The notes: generated by a model not told the origin, from the letters alone. DNA of 64,000 nt from a bacterium (GCA_030430075.1 JAUIGN010000027.1:39435-103434), one strand, 5' to 3'; counted from the stretch's first letter, positions 39,341 to 49,095 are shown. Translations and numbers: made by a program.

Positions 39341-39583
39341 ATGGTCTTTCAGAAGTATTACGACGAAACCCGACCGACCAGGGAATCTGCCTGCATCCAC
39401 TTGCGCAGCAAGGCGATGTACGTCACGGGAGAACTCAAGAATCCCGAACATCCGGACGAACTGGGGAGCCAGGATTGCTGGTGCAACATGACCCAGCACG
39501 TCAAGGGACCGGATCAGGCTGATGTCGATCGTTGTTCCTGCACACCTGGTCGCCAGTGTTACCGCGACTCGTACGAGGTGTAG
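39341..39583 (+). CDS. 80-residue Cys-rich protein, fourth gene of the hydroxylase operon
   Basis: 80 aa from ATG 39341 with CAAGGAG about 8 nt upstream, 23 nt after the FAD-subunit stop. Cysteines at residues 18, 46, 48, 65, 67 and 73 include CWC and CSC (CxC) pairs, suggesting a metal or FeS site. No family recognised. Operon position suggests a maturation or electron-transfer partner of the hydroxylase (inference). Confidence 0.7.
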   Translation: MVFQKYYDETRPTRESACIHLRSKAMYVTGELKNPEHPDELGSQDCWCNMTQHVKGPDQADVDRCSCTPGRQCYRDSYEV

Positions 39584-39690
39584 TGCGAGCCATCGCGGAA
39601 GGACGACGGGGCGCAATCGGTGAGGTGTCGCCGGCAGGCGAAGTCGTCTCGCGACCGGGCAACGTGGAGTCGCCCGGTCGTCCTGCACTG

Positions 39691-39750
39691 TATCATTGTC
39701 CGCTCACGCCAACGCGGTTTTATCATTGACCGCTCACGCCAACTCGGTTT
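39691..39750. repeat. 30-bp tandem direct repeat
   Basis: TATCATTGTCCGCTCACGCC (39691) recurs at 39721 with 28 of 30 positions identical. Confidence 0.8.
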
Positions 39751-39762
39751 TGGCGTGGGCGG
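39730..39762. terminator. Hairpin between convergent genes
   Basis: CCGCTCACGCCAA (39730-39742) pairs with TTGGCGTGGGCGG (39750-39762), a 13-bp stem with one mismatched pair and a 7-nt loop, followed by TTTG. It lies between the rightward hydroxylase operon and the leftward methyltransferase gene, so it may terminate both. Confidence 0.55.
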
Positions 39763-39787
39763 TTTGTCCGCGCACGCCGCGCCGGCC

Positions 39788-40798
39788 TCACGCAAACGGC
39801 TTCTCGGCAATGATAACGCGATCGGTTGCCAACGTGCCGCTCGACACGGTCACCGAATCGCGTGGGATCGCGCTGTCCGCGGCCATCGCCAGCAGCATGT
39901 CGCGGTTGCGATAGGTGAGGTACCAGTTGCCGATCCACTCCATGTAGGCCTGGCTGGCATGCCGTGGTGCGAAGTTGAAGACCAGCAGACGACCGCCGGG
40001 GGCGAGTCGCCGCCAGAATGTGGCGAGCATGGCCGACGCATCAGGGGGATTCAGGTAGTCGAAAAGTCCCGGACACGTGAGCAGGTCGGCATCCTGCAGT
40101 ACCGCGGCCTTCTGCGGCAACCGTGCGAGCCGAAACAGATTCTCGCGGACCAGGTGCAACCGGCAAGTTGGGGCGAGACGGCTGATCGCCTGGCGGGCAA
40201 ACGCCAACGCGTCGGGGTCGAGGTCGAGTAATACGAAGCGGACGTTGGCGGCCTCGTGCTCCGAGAGGTTGTGCAGGGCCGCTTGCGCGTCGCACGCGGG
40301 CCCGCAGCCGACACTGACCCAGAGGATCGGGCGGCCGCCGCGCTGGCGGACCATGGCGACCAACTCCTGCGCCAGGCGTTGATGTCGATTGCGTACGGCC
40401 CGAGGTGCCGCCTGGTCTTGAAAATAGCGATCGAATGCCCTGCCCAACGGGTGGTCGCACGTCTCGTGGCGATCGATCCTGGCGAGCAGCTCGAAATCTC
40501 CCGCGTAGCCGCGCGGCTTCTCGCGAGCCCGTAATTGGAGCCAGCCTGAGCGAAGAACCCCGCCGGCAATCTTCCACAGTTCATTGGACGGCGATCGGTT
40601 GGCATCTCCCCAGCAATTGGACGTTGCCAGGCGGGTCAAGCAACGCCCCATCGCGGCGCTCGCCAACCGCTCGGTCTGCGGTCTGTCGATCCAGTTACCG
40701 GTGGCTCGCCGCGCTTCTTCAAGATCCTGGATCAGCTGGTGTGCCGTTTCTCGTGCCAAGGCAATGGTCGACGAATCGGGAATGGGTGAAGATGCCAT
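39788..40798 (-). CDS. Class I SAM-dependent methyltransferase-like protein
   Basis: 336 aa from ATG 40798; the frame extends to 40942 without similarity. Central Rossmann region WVSVGCGPACDAQAAL (motif I), VLLDLDPDALAFA (acidic end of motif II), RENLFRL and LTCPGLFDYL. The region WRRLAPGGRLLVFNFAP is motif-V like. An N-terminal helical extension of about 150 residues precedes it. Substrate unknown. It reads in the same direction as the phosphodiesterase-like gene, whose stop is 7 nt before its start. Confidence 0.8.
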   Translation of the reverse strand: MASSPIPDSSTIALARETAHQLIQDLEEARRATGNWIDRPQTERLASAAMGRCLTRLATSNCWGDANRSPSNELWKIAGGVLRSGWLQLRAREKPRGYAGDFELLARIDRHETCDHPLGRAFDRYFQDQAAPRAVRNRHQRLAQELVAMVRQRGGRPILWVSVGCGPACDAQAALHNLSEHEAANVRFVLLDLDPDALAFARQAISRLAPTCRLHLVRENLFRLARLPQKAAVLQDADLLTCPGLFDYLNPPDASAMLATFWRRLAPGGRLLVFNFAPRHASQAYMEWIGNWYLTYRNRDMLLAMAADSAIPRDSVTVSSGTLATDRVIIAEKPFA

Positions 40799-40805
40799 CG
40801 AGCAA

Positions 40806-42140
40806 TCATCGTGATCTGATGCCGAATTGTCGGAGCACCAAGGCGGCGACGTCGGTGTCGGCCAGGGATGGAGTTTCAAACAGTCCGGCCTGCGAACTGA
40901 GGATGACGCCCTGCTGCGCCGACGTCGTTGCCGGAGCGCCATGCGATCCCTTGATCAACGTCGCATCCAAGGGGATCGACTTGGTCGCATGGTCAAAATG
41001 CAGCTCGACCGGGTCGTAGCCCGGTTTGCGGTGAATGTCAACTTGGCGCGCGAAGCCGGGGGCCCGCGCGTCGTCGGTCCACCAATAGTAGGCCTGCCAA
41101 CTGTTCGGAGTCGAGACCAGCACGACTTCGCCCGACCGCGGGTGATCCAATCCGTACTTGCCCCGCTCTGGGCCCACGAGGACTTCCGCGATCCCCGGGG
41201 CGCCGTGGAATGCGTCGGCCACCCGCGCAACGGTCGGCCTGTCCGCGTCCTTGACGAACACGTGAGAAAACTGGTGGTCGACCAGCGCCCATGCGGGACT
41301 TGACGCGACATCCAGGTGCTCGCCATCGGCTTCCTCACGCACGCGAAGGAGCCCGGCATCTCTCAGGGTCCGGTTTGGATAGGTGACGTGGTCGACCGGA
41401 GTGATCACATACTCACTGGCGACCAGCCAGGTGAGGTCGTGTGCGGCATAGGCCTCACCGAAGGCGCGCCCAAGCTGCCCAATGACTTCGTCGAGCTCCG
41501 TCAGCGCTGCCAACGCGGCGTCACTGTCCGGACCGTCCCGCTGTGCTGCATAGTCCAGGTGGGGCAAGTAGAGGTAGAAGAAGTTCGGCTGAAAACGATT
41601 CGCGGCCACCGCGGCTGACTCGGCGATCCAGGCAGTCGCCTTGATGTTGGCCAACGGTCCCCAGAAATGTTGTAGCGGAAAGTGTCCCAGGGCGTCGCGT
41701 AACTCGCCATACAGATCGATCGGTTGGGTGTAGCACCAGAGCGACTCCGACCCGTCCGGATTGTGGATCGGCGCGGGCATGCACACGTAATCGGCCCCGC
41801 ACTTCTTGCTCAACATGGGGAACCAGACGGCCGAGGTCAGTTGGGGATCGTGCTGGTGCAGTTGATCCCAGATCTGGGGCGCTTCAATCTTGTCGTTGGC
41901 CGCCGTCCACATTTCAACGTCGGCCTTGTCACGCCAATAGAAACCGTTGGCGATGACACCATGCTGGGCGGGCAGCTTGCCGGTTAGCATATTGGCTTGG
42001 ACGGGCCACGTGACGGCGGGAAAGCTGGGCACGAGCGCCGCGCGCTCGCCGCCGTCGACCAGGCGTGAGAGCTCGGGCATTCGGGCAACGTCGGCGGGAC
42101 GCAGTCCCGGGACGGAAAGAAACGCGACATGTGCGGGCAT
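40806..42140 (-). CDS. Alkaline-phosphatase-superfamily phosphodiesterase/pyrophosphatase
   Basis: 444 aa from ATG 42140; the frame extends to 42371 but MPAHVAFLSVPGLRPADVA is a natural start. The nucleotide-pyrophosphatase/phosphodiesterase fold shows FPAVTWPVQANMLTGKLPAQHGV (catalytic Thr region), then HGAP near the C-terminus and DHQFSHVFV. It hydrolyses phosphoester or pyrophosphate bonds in relatives; substrate unknown. No clear signal peptide. Confidence 0.83.
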   Translation of the reverse strand: MPAHVAFLSVPGLRPADVARMPELSRLVDGGERAALVPSFPAVTWPVQANMLTGKLPAQHGVIANGFYWRDKADVEMWTAANDKIEAPQIWDQLHQHDPQLTSAVWFPMLSKKCGADYVCMPAPIHNPDGSESLWCYTQPIDLYGELRDALGHFPLQHFWGPLANIKATAWIAESAAVAANRFQPNFFYLYLPHLDYAAQRDGPDSDAALAALTELDEVIGQLGRAFGEAYAAHDLTWLVASEYVITPVDHVTYPNRTLRDAGLLRVREEADGEHLDVASSPAWALVDHQFSHVFVKDADRPTVARVADAFHGAPGIAEVLVGPERGKYGLDHPRSGEVVLVSTPNSWQAYYWWTDDARAPGFARQVDIHRKPGYDPVELHFDHATKSIPLDATLIKGSHGAPATTSAQQGVILSSQAGLFETPSLADTDVAALVLRQFGIRSR

Positions 42141-42435
42141 CTGGTCACCGTGCGGGTGAATGATGGGGGGGAGTGAGCGCTGACGGACCACGATTTTCGC
42201 TCCTCCTGACGGGCCGTCAAGCGAGCCGCGGGGGAGGTGTGGGCAGATTTCTGCGAAATTCGCAGCGGGAGATGGACGCGAAGGCAGTGCGTCGTTTGTT
42301 GTCAAGGACGGGTGGACAGGGTCGGTCGATCTGGCTATCCTTCGCACCCCACAGACAGAGCAGGGGGCCAAACTCCGGTCCTCTGTCCCACCTCAATTGA
42401 GACACGCCGTCGCCGGCCGCACACGGAGGTGCGTT

Positions 42436-42807
42436 TTGACGTTACAGGCCTCGCAGAATCATCCGTCCCGCGTGTTGGTCGTCGACAAGTACTCCGAATC
42501 GCTGGAAGTTCTCCGCACGATTCTGGAATTGCACGGCGTCAGCGTTCTGGAGGCGCGGGCCGCGGATGCCGGGTTGGAAGTGGTGCGAACCGAGCACCCC
42601 CGCGTCGTGGTGCTCGACCTCGACGATGCCTCGTCTGACGAAGAGACGATTCAATCCGCGTTCGAGGATGAAACGCGGCGCTGTCAGGCGTCGCTTGTGA
42701 TACTGGGCAAGGCGCGTATGGCAGGTAACGCGAATGGCCAGGTCATCAACAAGCCCTACCAATACGGTCAATTGGTCCGTACAATCGAACGGTTGTTGTC
42801 GCGGTGA
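42436..42807 (+). CDS. Stand-alone receiver (REC)-domain protein
   Basis: 123 aa from TTG 42436, supported by GGAGG (42425-42429) 6 nt upstream; an ATG at 42397 is in frame but without SD. The REC fold is shown by VLVVDKYSES (Asp17 kept, second acid replaced by Lys18), the phospho-acceptor candidate Asp61 (VVVLDLDD), and VINKPYQYGQL (conserved Lys-Pro). No output domain. The downstream FHA-GAF-histidine kinase starts 94 nt later, so it may be its partner. Confidence 0.8.
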   Translation: MTLQASQNHPSRVLVVDKYSESLEVLRTILELHGVSVLEARAADAGLEVVRTEHPRVVVLDLDDASSDEETIQSAFEDETRRCQASLVILGKARMAGNANGQVINKPYQYGQLVRTIERLLSR

Positions 42808-42901
42808 CCGTAACTCCGAGCGGCCGGAGCAACTCTGACCGTTCATTGCCTCCATGGCTGGTGCCGGTGCGGTGTCGAGCGGGAGGCTCAGGTAAGGCGA
42901 A

Positions 42902-44620
42902 ATGGCTTCGTTGTTCGTCATTCAAGGGCGCGATCAGGGCAGGCGAGTCGATTTGGAGCGGCCGGTTGTCAGCCTGGGCCGTGAAGGCGGCAACACGATC
43001 CAGCTCCACGACAGCGAAGTCTCGCGTCATCACGCCGAGGTTCGCAACCTCGACGACTCGTACCTGCTGGTTGATCTAGAGAGCTCCAACGGCACGTTCG
43101 TCAACAGTGAGAGCGTTGCCGAGCACGTCCTGCAGAACGGCGATCGGGTCCAGATCGGCCGCACGCTGATGATCTTCACGCATGCGGAAGATCCGGCCGC
43201 CATCGACCTGGCCGACGACGTCGACATTGTCGGCAAAGACCGCGCCGCGCAGGGTTCGCAGATCGTCAAGTCAATTAGCCATCAAGAGGGCAGTCAACTT
43301 CTTCACGGCATCGACGGGGACGGGGTGGATGAGTCGGAAAGCCCCTGGCTGGCGCGTGCACGTAGCAATCTCCAGATCATGTACCGGACGGCGTTGGCGG
43401 TGAGCCATACGCTGGACATCGACCAACTGCTCCAGCGGATCCTGGAATTGATTTTCGAGTGGGTCGAAACGGACCGAGGCTGCATCATGCTGGTCGATCA
43501 GGAGTCCGACGAACTGCTTCCCAAGGTCTCGCGATACGGCAACCACGTGCGCGAGCAACAGCGCGAGCGGATGAAGATCAGCCGCACCATCCTGGACTAT
43601 GTGATGGAACACAAGGAAGGGGTGCTGACGAGCGACGCCAGCGAGGATCAGCGGTGGGATCCGGCGGCGAGCATTGTCAAGATGGGCGTGCGTGAGGCGA
43701 TCTGCGTCCCCATGCAGGGCCGGTACGGTATCGTCGGTGTGATCTATATCGACACGTACACCGCTCCTGGACGTTCGATCCAGCGCGCTCCGAACAAATT
43801 CTCCGGAGAACATCTGAAGCTGATGGTGGCCATTGCTCACCAGGCAGCGTTGGCGATCGAGGACACGTCCTACTATTCGGCCATGGTCCAATCGGAGCGG
43901 CTGGCGGCAATGGGGCAGACGATTGCGACGCTCTCCCATCACGTCAAGAATATTCTGCAAGGCATTCGCGGTGGCAGTTATTTGATCGATGCCGGGCTCA
44001 ACTCAAATGATCAGGACGTGGTTCGCAAGGGCTGGAGTATTGTCGAAAAAAACCAGGAGAAGATCTCGAATCTCGTCATGGACATGCTCTCGTTCAGCAA
44101 GGAACGCGAGCCCGATCTGGCGCCGGCCGATCTGAACGAGGTTGTTGGCGACTGTGTCGAGTTGATGCAAACCAGGGCCGAGGAAGCCGGAGTCGAGCTG
44201 ACGTGGGAGCCTGCGGCCGACTTGCCGGAACTCTTGTTTGACTCGGAGATGATGCATCGCGCGGTCCTGAACGTCATTACGAATGCCATTGACGCCTGCG
44301 AGAAAGCCGACCAGGGACGTGTCCTGGTGATGACGGAATACCGGGCGGCCGAGGCCGTGGCGAATGTGAGTGTCGCAGACAACGGCGAAGGAATCGCGGA
44401 ACAGGACATCCACAAGATTTTCTCGGTGTTCGAATCTCGGAAAGGGAATCGAGGGACCGGCCTGGGGCTGCCCGTCAGCAAGAAGATTCTCCGTGAGCAT
44501 GGCGGAGATATCCTGGTAACGAGCCAGGTGGATGTTGGCAGTTGCTTTACACTGGAAATGCCCGCCATCATTCCCGAGCCGGCGGCCCCGGGCGAAACGC
44601 TCACGGACTTCGAGCTGTAG
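42902..44620 (+). CDS. FHA-GAF sensor histidine kinase
   Basis: 572 aa. The N-terminal FHA domain (residues about 1-95, with SLGREGGNTI, SEVSRHHAEV and SSNGTFVN) is followed by a GAF domain (about 165-320, VETDRGCIMLVDQESDELL), then a HisKA-like segment (LSHHVKNILQGIRGGS, phospho-His) and a HATPase (NAIDACEKA, DNGEGIAEQD, GTGLGLPVSKKI). Soluble, no TM seen. The FHA domain usually reads phospho-Thr, so crosstalk with Ser/Thr kinases such as that at 47287 is a possibility (inference). RBS AGGCGA close to ATG. Confidence 0.92.
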   Translation: MASLFVIQGRDQGRRVDLERPVVSLGREGGNTIQLHDSEVSRHHAEVRNLDDSYLLVDLESSNGTFVNSESVAEHVLQNGDRVQIGRTLMIFTHAEDPAAIDLADDVDIVGKDRAAQGSQIVKSISHQEGSQLLHGIDGDGVDESESPWLARARSNLQIMYRTALAVSHTLDIDQLLQRILELIFEWVETDRGCIMLVDQESDELLPKVSRYGNHVREQQRERMKISRTILDYVMEHKEGVLTSDASEDQRWDPAASIVKMGVREAICVPMQGRYGIVGVIYIDTYTAPGRSIQRAPNKFSGEHLKLMVAIAHQAALAIEDTSYYSAMVQSERLAAMGQTIATLSHHVKNILQGIRGGSYLIDAGLNSNDQDVVRKGWSIVEKNQEKISNLVMDMLSFSKEREPDLAPADLNEVVGDCVELMQTRAEEAGVELTWEPAADLPELLFDSEMMHRAVLNVITNAIDACEKADQGRVLVMTEYRAAEAVANVSVADNGEGIAEQDIHKIFSVFESRKGNRGTGLGLPVSKKILREHGGDILVTSQVDVGSCFTLEMPAIIPEPAAPGETLTDFEL

Positions 44621-44792
44621 GGGCGCGCCATGCCGTTTTGTCGCCGGCGGATCCCGCTGGCGATTCGAACGCAATGTTCGCTCGACGATCACGGCGCCGA
44701 ATCACGGATCCGAGTTGGCCACGCTGCCGGTCCGTTTGAACTACAATGCGAACCCCTGAATTGGCGGCCGCACGGAATTCCCCGGAGCGGAC

Positions 44793-46991
44793 ATGATCGA
44801 GGAGATGACGGGAATGAAGAAAGTGTCGAGCGGCGGCGGTTGGCCGGCCATCTGGTATACGCTGCGTAAGGCCCGCCAGGCCGGCGGGTTGATGAAGATG
44901 TGGAAGGCGATGCGGTCTCGGAACGCCTGCAAGACCTGCGCGCTGGGAATGGGTGGACAGCGGGGCGGCATGGTCAACGAAATCGGGCGGTTCCCGGAGG
45001 TTTGCAAGAAGTCGCTCCAGGCGATGGCGGCCGACATGCAGGGTGCGATTCAGCCGGAATTCTGGCGCACGTACACCGTCGAGCAACTTAAGCGATTCAC
45101 GCCGCGCGAGCTGGAACACTGCGGGCGGCTCGTCGAGCCGATTCTCTGGGAGCGAGGCCAGCAACACTTTCGACCAATTGAATGGTCGGAGGCGATGCAA
45201 CGCGTCGCAACCAAGTTGCAGGCCGTGGTGCCCAACGAATCGTTTTGGTACTTCAGCGGTCGAAGCTCGAACGAGGCCGGCTTTCTGCTCCAACTGCTGG
45301 CCCGGATGTACGGTACCAACCACATCAATAACTGCAGCTACTATTGTCATCAGGCCAGCGGCGTCGGGTTGACAAGCTCGGTGGGGAGCGGAACCGCAAC
45401 GCTCGTTCTGGATGACGTCGAACACGCGGACCTGGTGTTCCTGATCGGTGGTAACCCCGCCAGCAACCATCCGCGGCTGATGTCCACCTTGATGCATCTG
45501 CGTCGCCGAGGCGGACACGTGATCGTGATCAATCCGGTGGTGGAAACCGGGTTGGTCAACTTCCGGATCCCCAGCAGCCCCCGCAGTTTGCTCTTCGGCA
45601 GCAAGATCGCCAGCGACTACATTCAACCGCACATCGGGGGCGATTTGGCTCTGCTGACCGGAATTGCCAAGCGAATCGATGAAATGGGGGCACAGGACGA
45701 AGCATTTCTGCACGAACATTGCCTCGGGTATGACGCCTGGATGGCCAACTTGAGACAGCTCTCCTGGACAGAGATTTGCCAGAAGTCGGGTGTGGAACAG
45801 CCACAAATCAATCACATCGCCGAGCGATACGCGGAGGCCAAGAACGTGGTCTTTAGCTGGACGATGGGGATCACGCATCACGTCCACGGTGTGCAGAACG
45901 TGCAGGCAATCACCAACTTGGCACTGATGCGCGGGATGGTGGGACGGCCTCACGCCGGTCTGATGCCGATCCGCGGCCATTCCAACATCCAGGGCATCGG
46001 CTCGGTGGGCGTGACGCCCAAGCTCAAGGACGCCATCTTCCAGCGGCTTGAGGGAGAGTTCGGAGTCGACCTGCCGACCACGCCCGGCTACGACACGATG
46101 GCTTGCATGGAAGCGGCACATCGACGCGAATTGAAGATGGGTTTCTGCCTGGGCGGCAACCTGTACGGTTCGAACCCCGATGCCGCCTTTGCCGGCGAGG
46201 CGATCAGTCGACTGGAATCACTGGTTCACTTGAACACGACGCTCAATACGGGCCACCCCAACGCGCTCGCCGACGAAACGCTCATCCTTCCCGTGCTAGC
46301 GCGCGACGAAGAGCCCCATTCGACGACGCAAGAGTCGATGTTCAATTTTGTGCGTCTCAGCGATGGCGGCCCGCGGCGGCTCGAGGGACCGCGGAGCGAA
46401 GTCGAAGTGATCGCCACGTTGGGTGAACGACTGTTCGGCTGCGAAGGACCGATTGACTGGGCATCCATGCAGGATACCGGTCAGATTCGCCAGGCCATCG
46501 CCAAAGTGGTGCCCGGCTTCGAGAAGATTGGAGACATTGGTGACACGAAGGCCGAATTCCAAATCGGGGGACGTACCTTCCACCAACCCAGATTTCCCAC
46601 GGACACGGGGCGCGCTTCGCTACATACGCACCAGCTTCCGCCCCTGCGGGGCGATGACCGGCACCTGCGTTTGATGACGGTACGCAGCGAAGGCCAGTTC
46701 AACACCGTCGTCTACGAAGACGAAGACTTGTATCGAGGACAGGATCGACGCGATATTATTCTCATGCACCCGGCAGACCTGGATCGGTTCGGCCTTGCTC
46801 ACGACCAACGTGTGAGCGTCGTGAGCGAGACCGGGCGAATGGATCAGGTGCTCGCCCGCGGCTTCGCAGAAATCCGCCAGGGGAACGCCCTGATGTACTA
46901 CCCCGAGGCGAATGTGCTGGTGCCGCGCGGGACGGACGCCCAGTCAAAGACGCCTGCTTTCAAGGGGGTGCTCGTGCGGATTGAGCCCTGA
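44793..46991 (+). CDS. FdhF/YdeP-type molybdopterin-dependent oxidoreductase
   Basis: 732 aa. The start NACKTCALGMGGQRGGMVNE, then GRSSNEAGFLLQLLARMYGTNHINNCS, LIGGNPASNHPRLM, HHVHGVQNVQAITNLALMRG and NPDAAFAG match the FdhF/YdeP (formate-dehydrogenase-alpha-like) subfamily, which usually lacks the N-terminal [4Fe-4S] domain of true formate dehydrogenases. The C-terminal DUF-like molybdopterin-binding domain (RGQDRRDIILMHPADL) is present. Role in the cell unknown; related YdeP has been tied to acid resistance in E. coli. Cytosolic. Confidence 0.88.
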   Translation: MIEEMTGMKKVSSGGGWPAIWYTLRKARQAGGLMKMWKAMRSRNACKTCALGMGGQRGGMVNEIGRFPEVCKKSLQAMAADMQGAIQPEFWRTYTVEQLKRFTPRELEHCGRLVEPILWERGQQHFRPIEWSEAMQRVATKLQAVVPNESFWYFSGRSSNEAGFLLQLLARMYGTNHINNCSYYCHQASGVGLTSSVGSGTATLVLDDVEHADLVFLIGGNPASNHPRLMSTLMHLRRRGGHVIVINPVVETGLVNFRIPSSPRSLLFGSKIASDYIQPHIGGDLALLTGIAKRIDEMGAQDEAFLHEHCLGYDAWMANLRQLSWTEICQKSGVEQPQINHIAERYAEAKNVVFSWTMGITHHVHGVQNVQAITNLALMRGMVGRPHAGLMPIRGHSNIQGIGSVGVTPKLKDAIFQRLEGEFGVDLPTTPGYDTMACMEAAHRRELKMGFCLGGNLYGSNPDAAFAGEAISRLESLVHLNTTLNTGHPNALADETLILPVLARDEEPHSTTQESMFNFVRLSDGGPRRLEGPRSEVEVIATLGERLFGCEGPIDWASMQDTGQIRQAIAKVVPGFEKIGDIGDTKAEFQIGGRTFHQPRFPTDTGRASLHTHQLPPLRGDDRHLRLMTVRSEGQFNTVVYEDEDLYRGQDRRDIILMHPADLDRFGLAHDQRVSVVSETGRMDQVLARGFAEIRQGNALMYYPEANVLVPRGTDAQSKTPAFKGVLVRIEP

Positions 46992-47286
46992 ACCACGTGC
47001 CGTCAGCGCCTCGTCCCATTTCCGTGCCGGTGAAGTTGCGGAAGCTGTTTCTGATTCGCTCCCGGGGCCGATACCGGCAAGTGTCACGGCGGGATCCCGC
47101 GCGTCGAAGCGGCATCCAACGGCCATTCGACAACCTGGGCAACCCACTGAACGACAACCCCGAATATTGCTTCCGGCAGCGCGGTCAGGCGTAACGCCGC
47201 CCCAGCGGGGAAATACTTGGCGCCGAGTGCCTTCTGCCGGTAACCTAGTACTACATAGACCTTTTCGCGACACGTCGTGATCTCCA

Positions 47287-48639
47287 TTGCGGTGGACAGC
47301 AGTGCCCAATTCGACGCAATCCGTTTTTCGAAATGCTGCTCTGACGAGCGGACTGGTGACTCAGGCCGACATCGATCGGGCGGACCGGGAATTGCGCGAT
47401 GAAGCGGCCGACGCGAACCGGGAGATTAGCGACGAAGCGCTGTCGAATCGGCTTGTTGAATCCGAAGTCATTAGCCGCTACCAGTCCGACAAGTTGCTGA
47501 CCGGACGTACCAAGTTTGACCTTGGGCCCTACGTCGTCACCGACTTCATCGGCGCCGGCGGGATGGGAGAGGTCTACAAGGCGGAACACAATGTGATGGG
47601 CCGCGAGGTTGCCGTCAAAGTCCTGCCGGCCAGCAAGTCGACACCCGAGGCGATCAAGAGCTTTGCCCGTGAGATTCGCACGCAGGCCAAGTTAGATCAC
47701 CCGAATCTGGTGCGGGCGTACGATGCCGGAAATGATGGACGCGTTCATTACTTGGTCACCGAATATGTTCCGGGCATGGACCTCCGCAGGCTCATTCGCT
47801 CCGAAGGGCCACTCAACGTCAATCAGGCGGCGAGCGTCATTATGTTCGCGGCCTTGGGCTTGGACTACGCTCACCAGAGCGGCCTGATTCATCGAGACGT
47901 CAAACCGGGCAACATCCTCGTCATGCCGGAGGGGATCGCTAAGGTCTCCGACTTGGGCCTGGCCGGCTTCCTCAATGAAGACGACGAAAACGATCCCCGG
48001 GCCGGTAAGATCGTCGGCACGGCCGATTACTTGTCGCCCGAGCAGATTCGTAATCCGCATGATATCTGCGAGGCCAGCGATATCTATTCGCTGGGCTGCA
48101 CGCTGTACTACGCGATCACCGGAAAGGTGCCGTTTCCCGGAGGAACTCCCGCCAGCAAGGCGCGGCGGCACCTTGAAGAGACGCCCTGGCATCCGCGCCG
48201 TTTCAACCCGGATATCAGCGAGGAGTTTGTCGAAATTATCGCGGACATGATGGAGAAGGATCCGGCCCAGCGGATCCAGACGATGACCGAGGTCGTAACG
48301 CGGCTCGAACCGTGGGCGAGTGAATCTGCCATCGTACCCAACCTCCACATGACCAGGTCACGGTGGACCCCACCACCGGTACCGACCGAGTTGGACGACC
48401 AGGATACCAATGACAGCGGAGATGTTCGGCAGGAGAGCTCCGGTCAGGCCTCACAAGCGACCCACTCGGTCGCCGGCCAGGAAACGCGCGTACGTCCACC
48501 CATGCCACCCCCATTACCGAAACAGATCGGGCGGCGGACGAACCATGAAGCGGTCATCGCCGCACTTTGCATCGCGGTCCCTGGAGCGCTGGCGGTGGGG
48601 ATCGCCATCGGGTTTGCCATCGGCCAGCTTTGGTCCTGA
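47287..48639 (+). CDS. Ser/Thr protein kinase with C-terminal TM
   Basis: 450 aa from TTG 47287; GTG 47302 is a second possibility. Residues about 1-75 hold the domain seen before many planctomycetal kinases (RLVESEVISRYQSDKLL). The kinase domain begins at GAGGMGEV (89-96), Lys111 in VAVKVL, catalytic HRDVKPGN, DLGLA in place of DFG, and a closing segment. A Pro/Thr-rich linker (about 365-420) leads to a hydrophobic C-terminus (ALCIAVPGALAVGIAIGFAIG) predicted to cross the membrane. Predicted cytoplasmic catalytic domain. Substrates unknown. Confidence 0.92.
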   Translation: MRWTAVPNSTQSVFRNAALTSGLVTQADIDRADRELRDEAADANREISDEALSNRLVESEVISRYQSDKLLTGRTKFDLGPYVVTDFIGAGGMGEVYKAEHNVMGREVAVKVLPASKSTPEAIKSFAREIRTQAKLDHPNLVRAYDAGNDGRVHYLVTEYVPGMDLRRLIRSEGPLNVNQAASVIMFAALGLDYAHQSGLIHRDVKPGNILVMPEGIAKVSDLGLAGFLNEDDENDPRAGKIVGTADYLSPEQIRNPHDICEASDIYSLGCTLYYAITGKVPFPGGTPASKARRHLEETPWHPRRFNPDISEEFVEIIADMMEKDPAQRIQTMTEVVTRLEPWASESAIVPNLHMTRSRWTPPPVPTELDDQDTNDSGDVRQESSGQASQATHSVAGQETRVRPPMPPPLPKQIGRRTNHEAVIAALCIAVPGALAVGIAIGFAIGQLWS

Positions 48640-48770
48640 GGCATGTGAGGACCATTTGGACGCTGAGCGCGGCTTATTTACGCGCCACCTCACTTCCCGT
48701 TGCGTCAAGTTTCGTACACCGCGTTTGTACGCTACGTGCCGCGCTGGTCTGCGGTGCGGGTTCGTTCGCC

Positions 48771-48809
48771 ATCAGCCGTTGGGCGTTCGCCCCGGTTCCG
48801 TTGATTGCC
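48771..48809 (+). repeat. Dispersed repeat family B, copy 2
   Basis: ATCAGCCGTTGGGCGTTCGC starts a segment resembling 30011-30049 (shared CCGGTTCCG and GAT). The 10-bp hairpin arm of copy 1 is not preserved exactly here. Confidence 0.7.
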
Positions 48810-48960
48810 GACCGAGCCGGACGCTGGCGGGTTCCGGCTTATGTGCGCGGCGCTTTGGGTGTCGGCGCCGCGAACGTCACGCCGTTTCGCGTCGCAGCAG
48901 GCCGGATGTTCCGAAGTGGGAGTCGTTGAGGATTTGCGTTTGGGGCGACTGGTGGGGGAG

Positions 48961-49095
48961 ACCTGCGGTCATCGGAGACCTTCGGTCATCGGTTTCGGCG
49001 GGGTCGGAGACCCGCGCCGAGCGCGCATTGGAGGCTCGCGCCGGGCGCGCATTGGAGGCTCGCGCCGAGCGCGAGCGCGAGCGCGAGCGCACGCC
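48961..49095 (-). repeat. Repeat family A, inverse copy, degenerate
   Basis: GAGACCTTCGGTCATCGG, then CGGGGTCGGAGACCCGCGCC and GAGCGCGCATTGGAGGCTCG repeat with a period near 25. It is the reverse complement of the family A block at 34838-34935 (for example GGTCGGAGACCCGCGCCGAGC against its mirror). Confidence 0.65.

Noticed and set aside
44601..46121. 506-codon minus frame
   Set aside because: Antisense to the molybdopterin oxidoreductase with clear family motifs.
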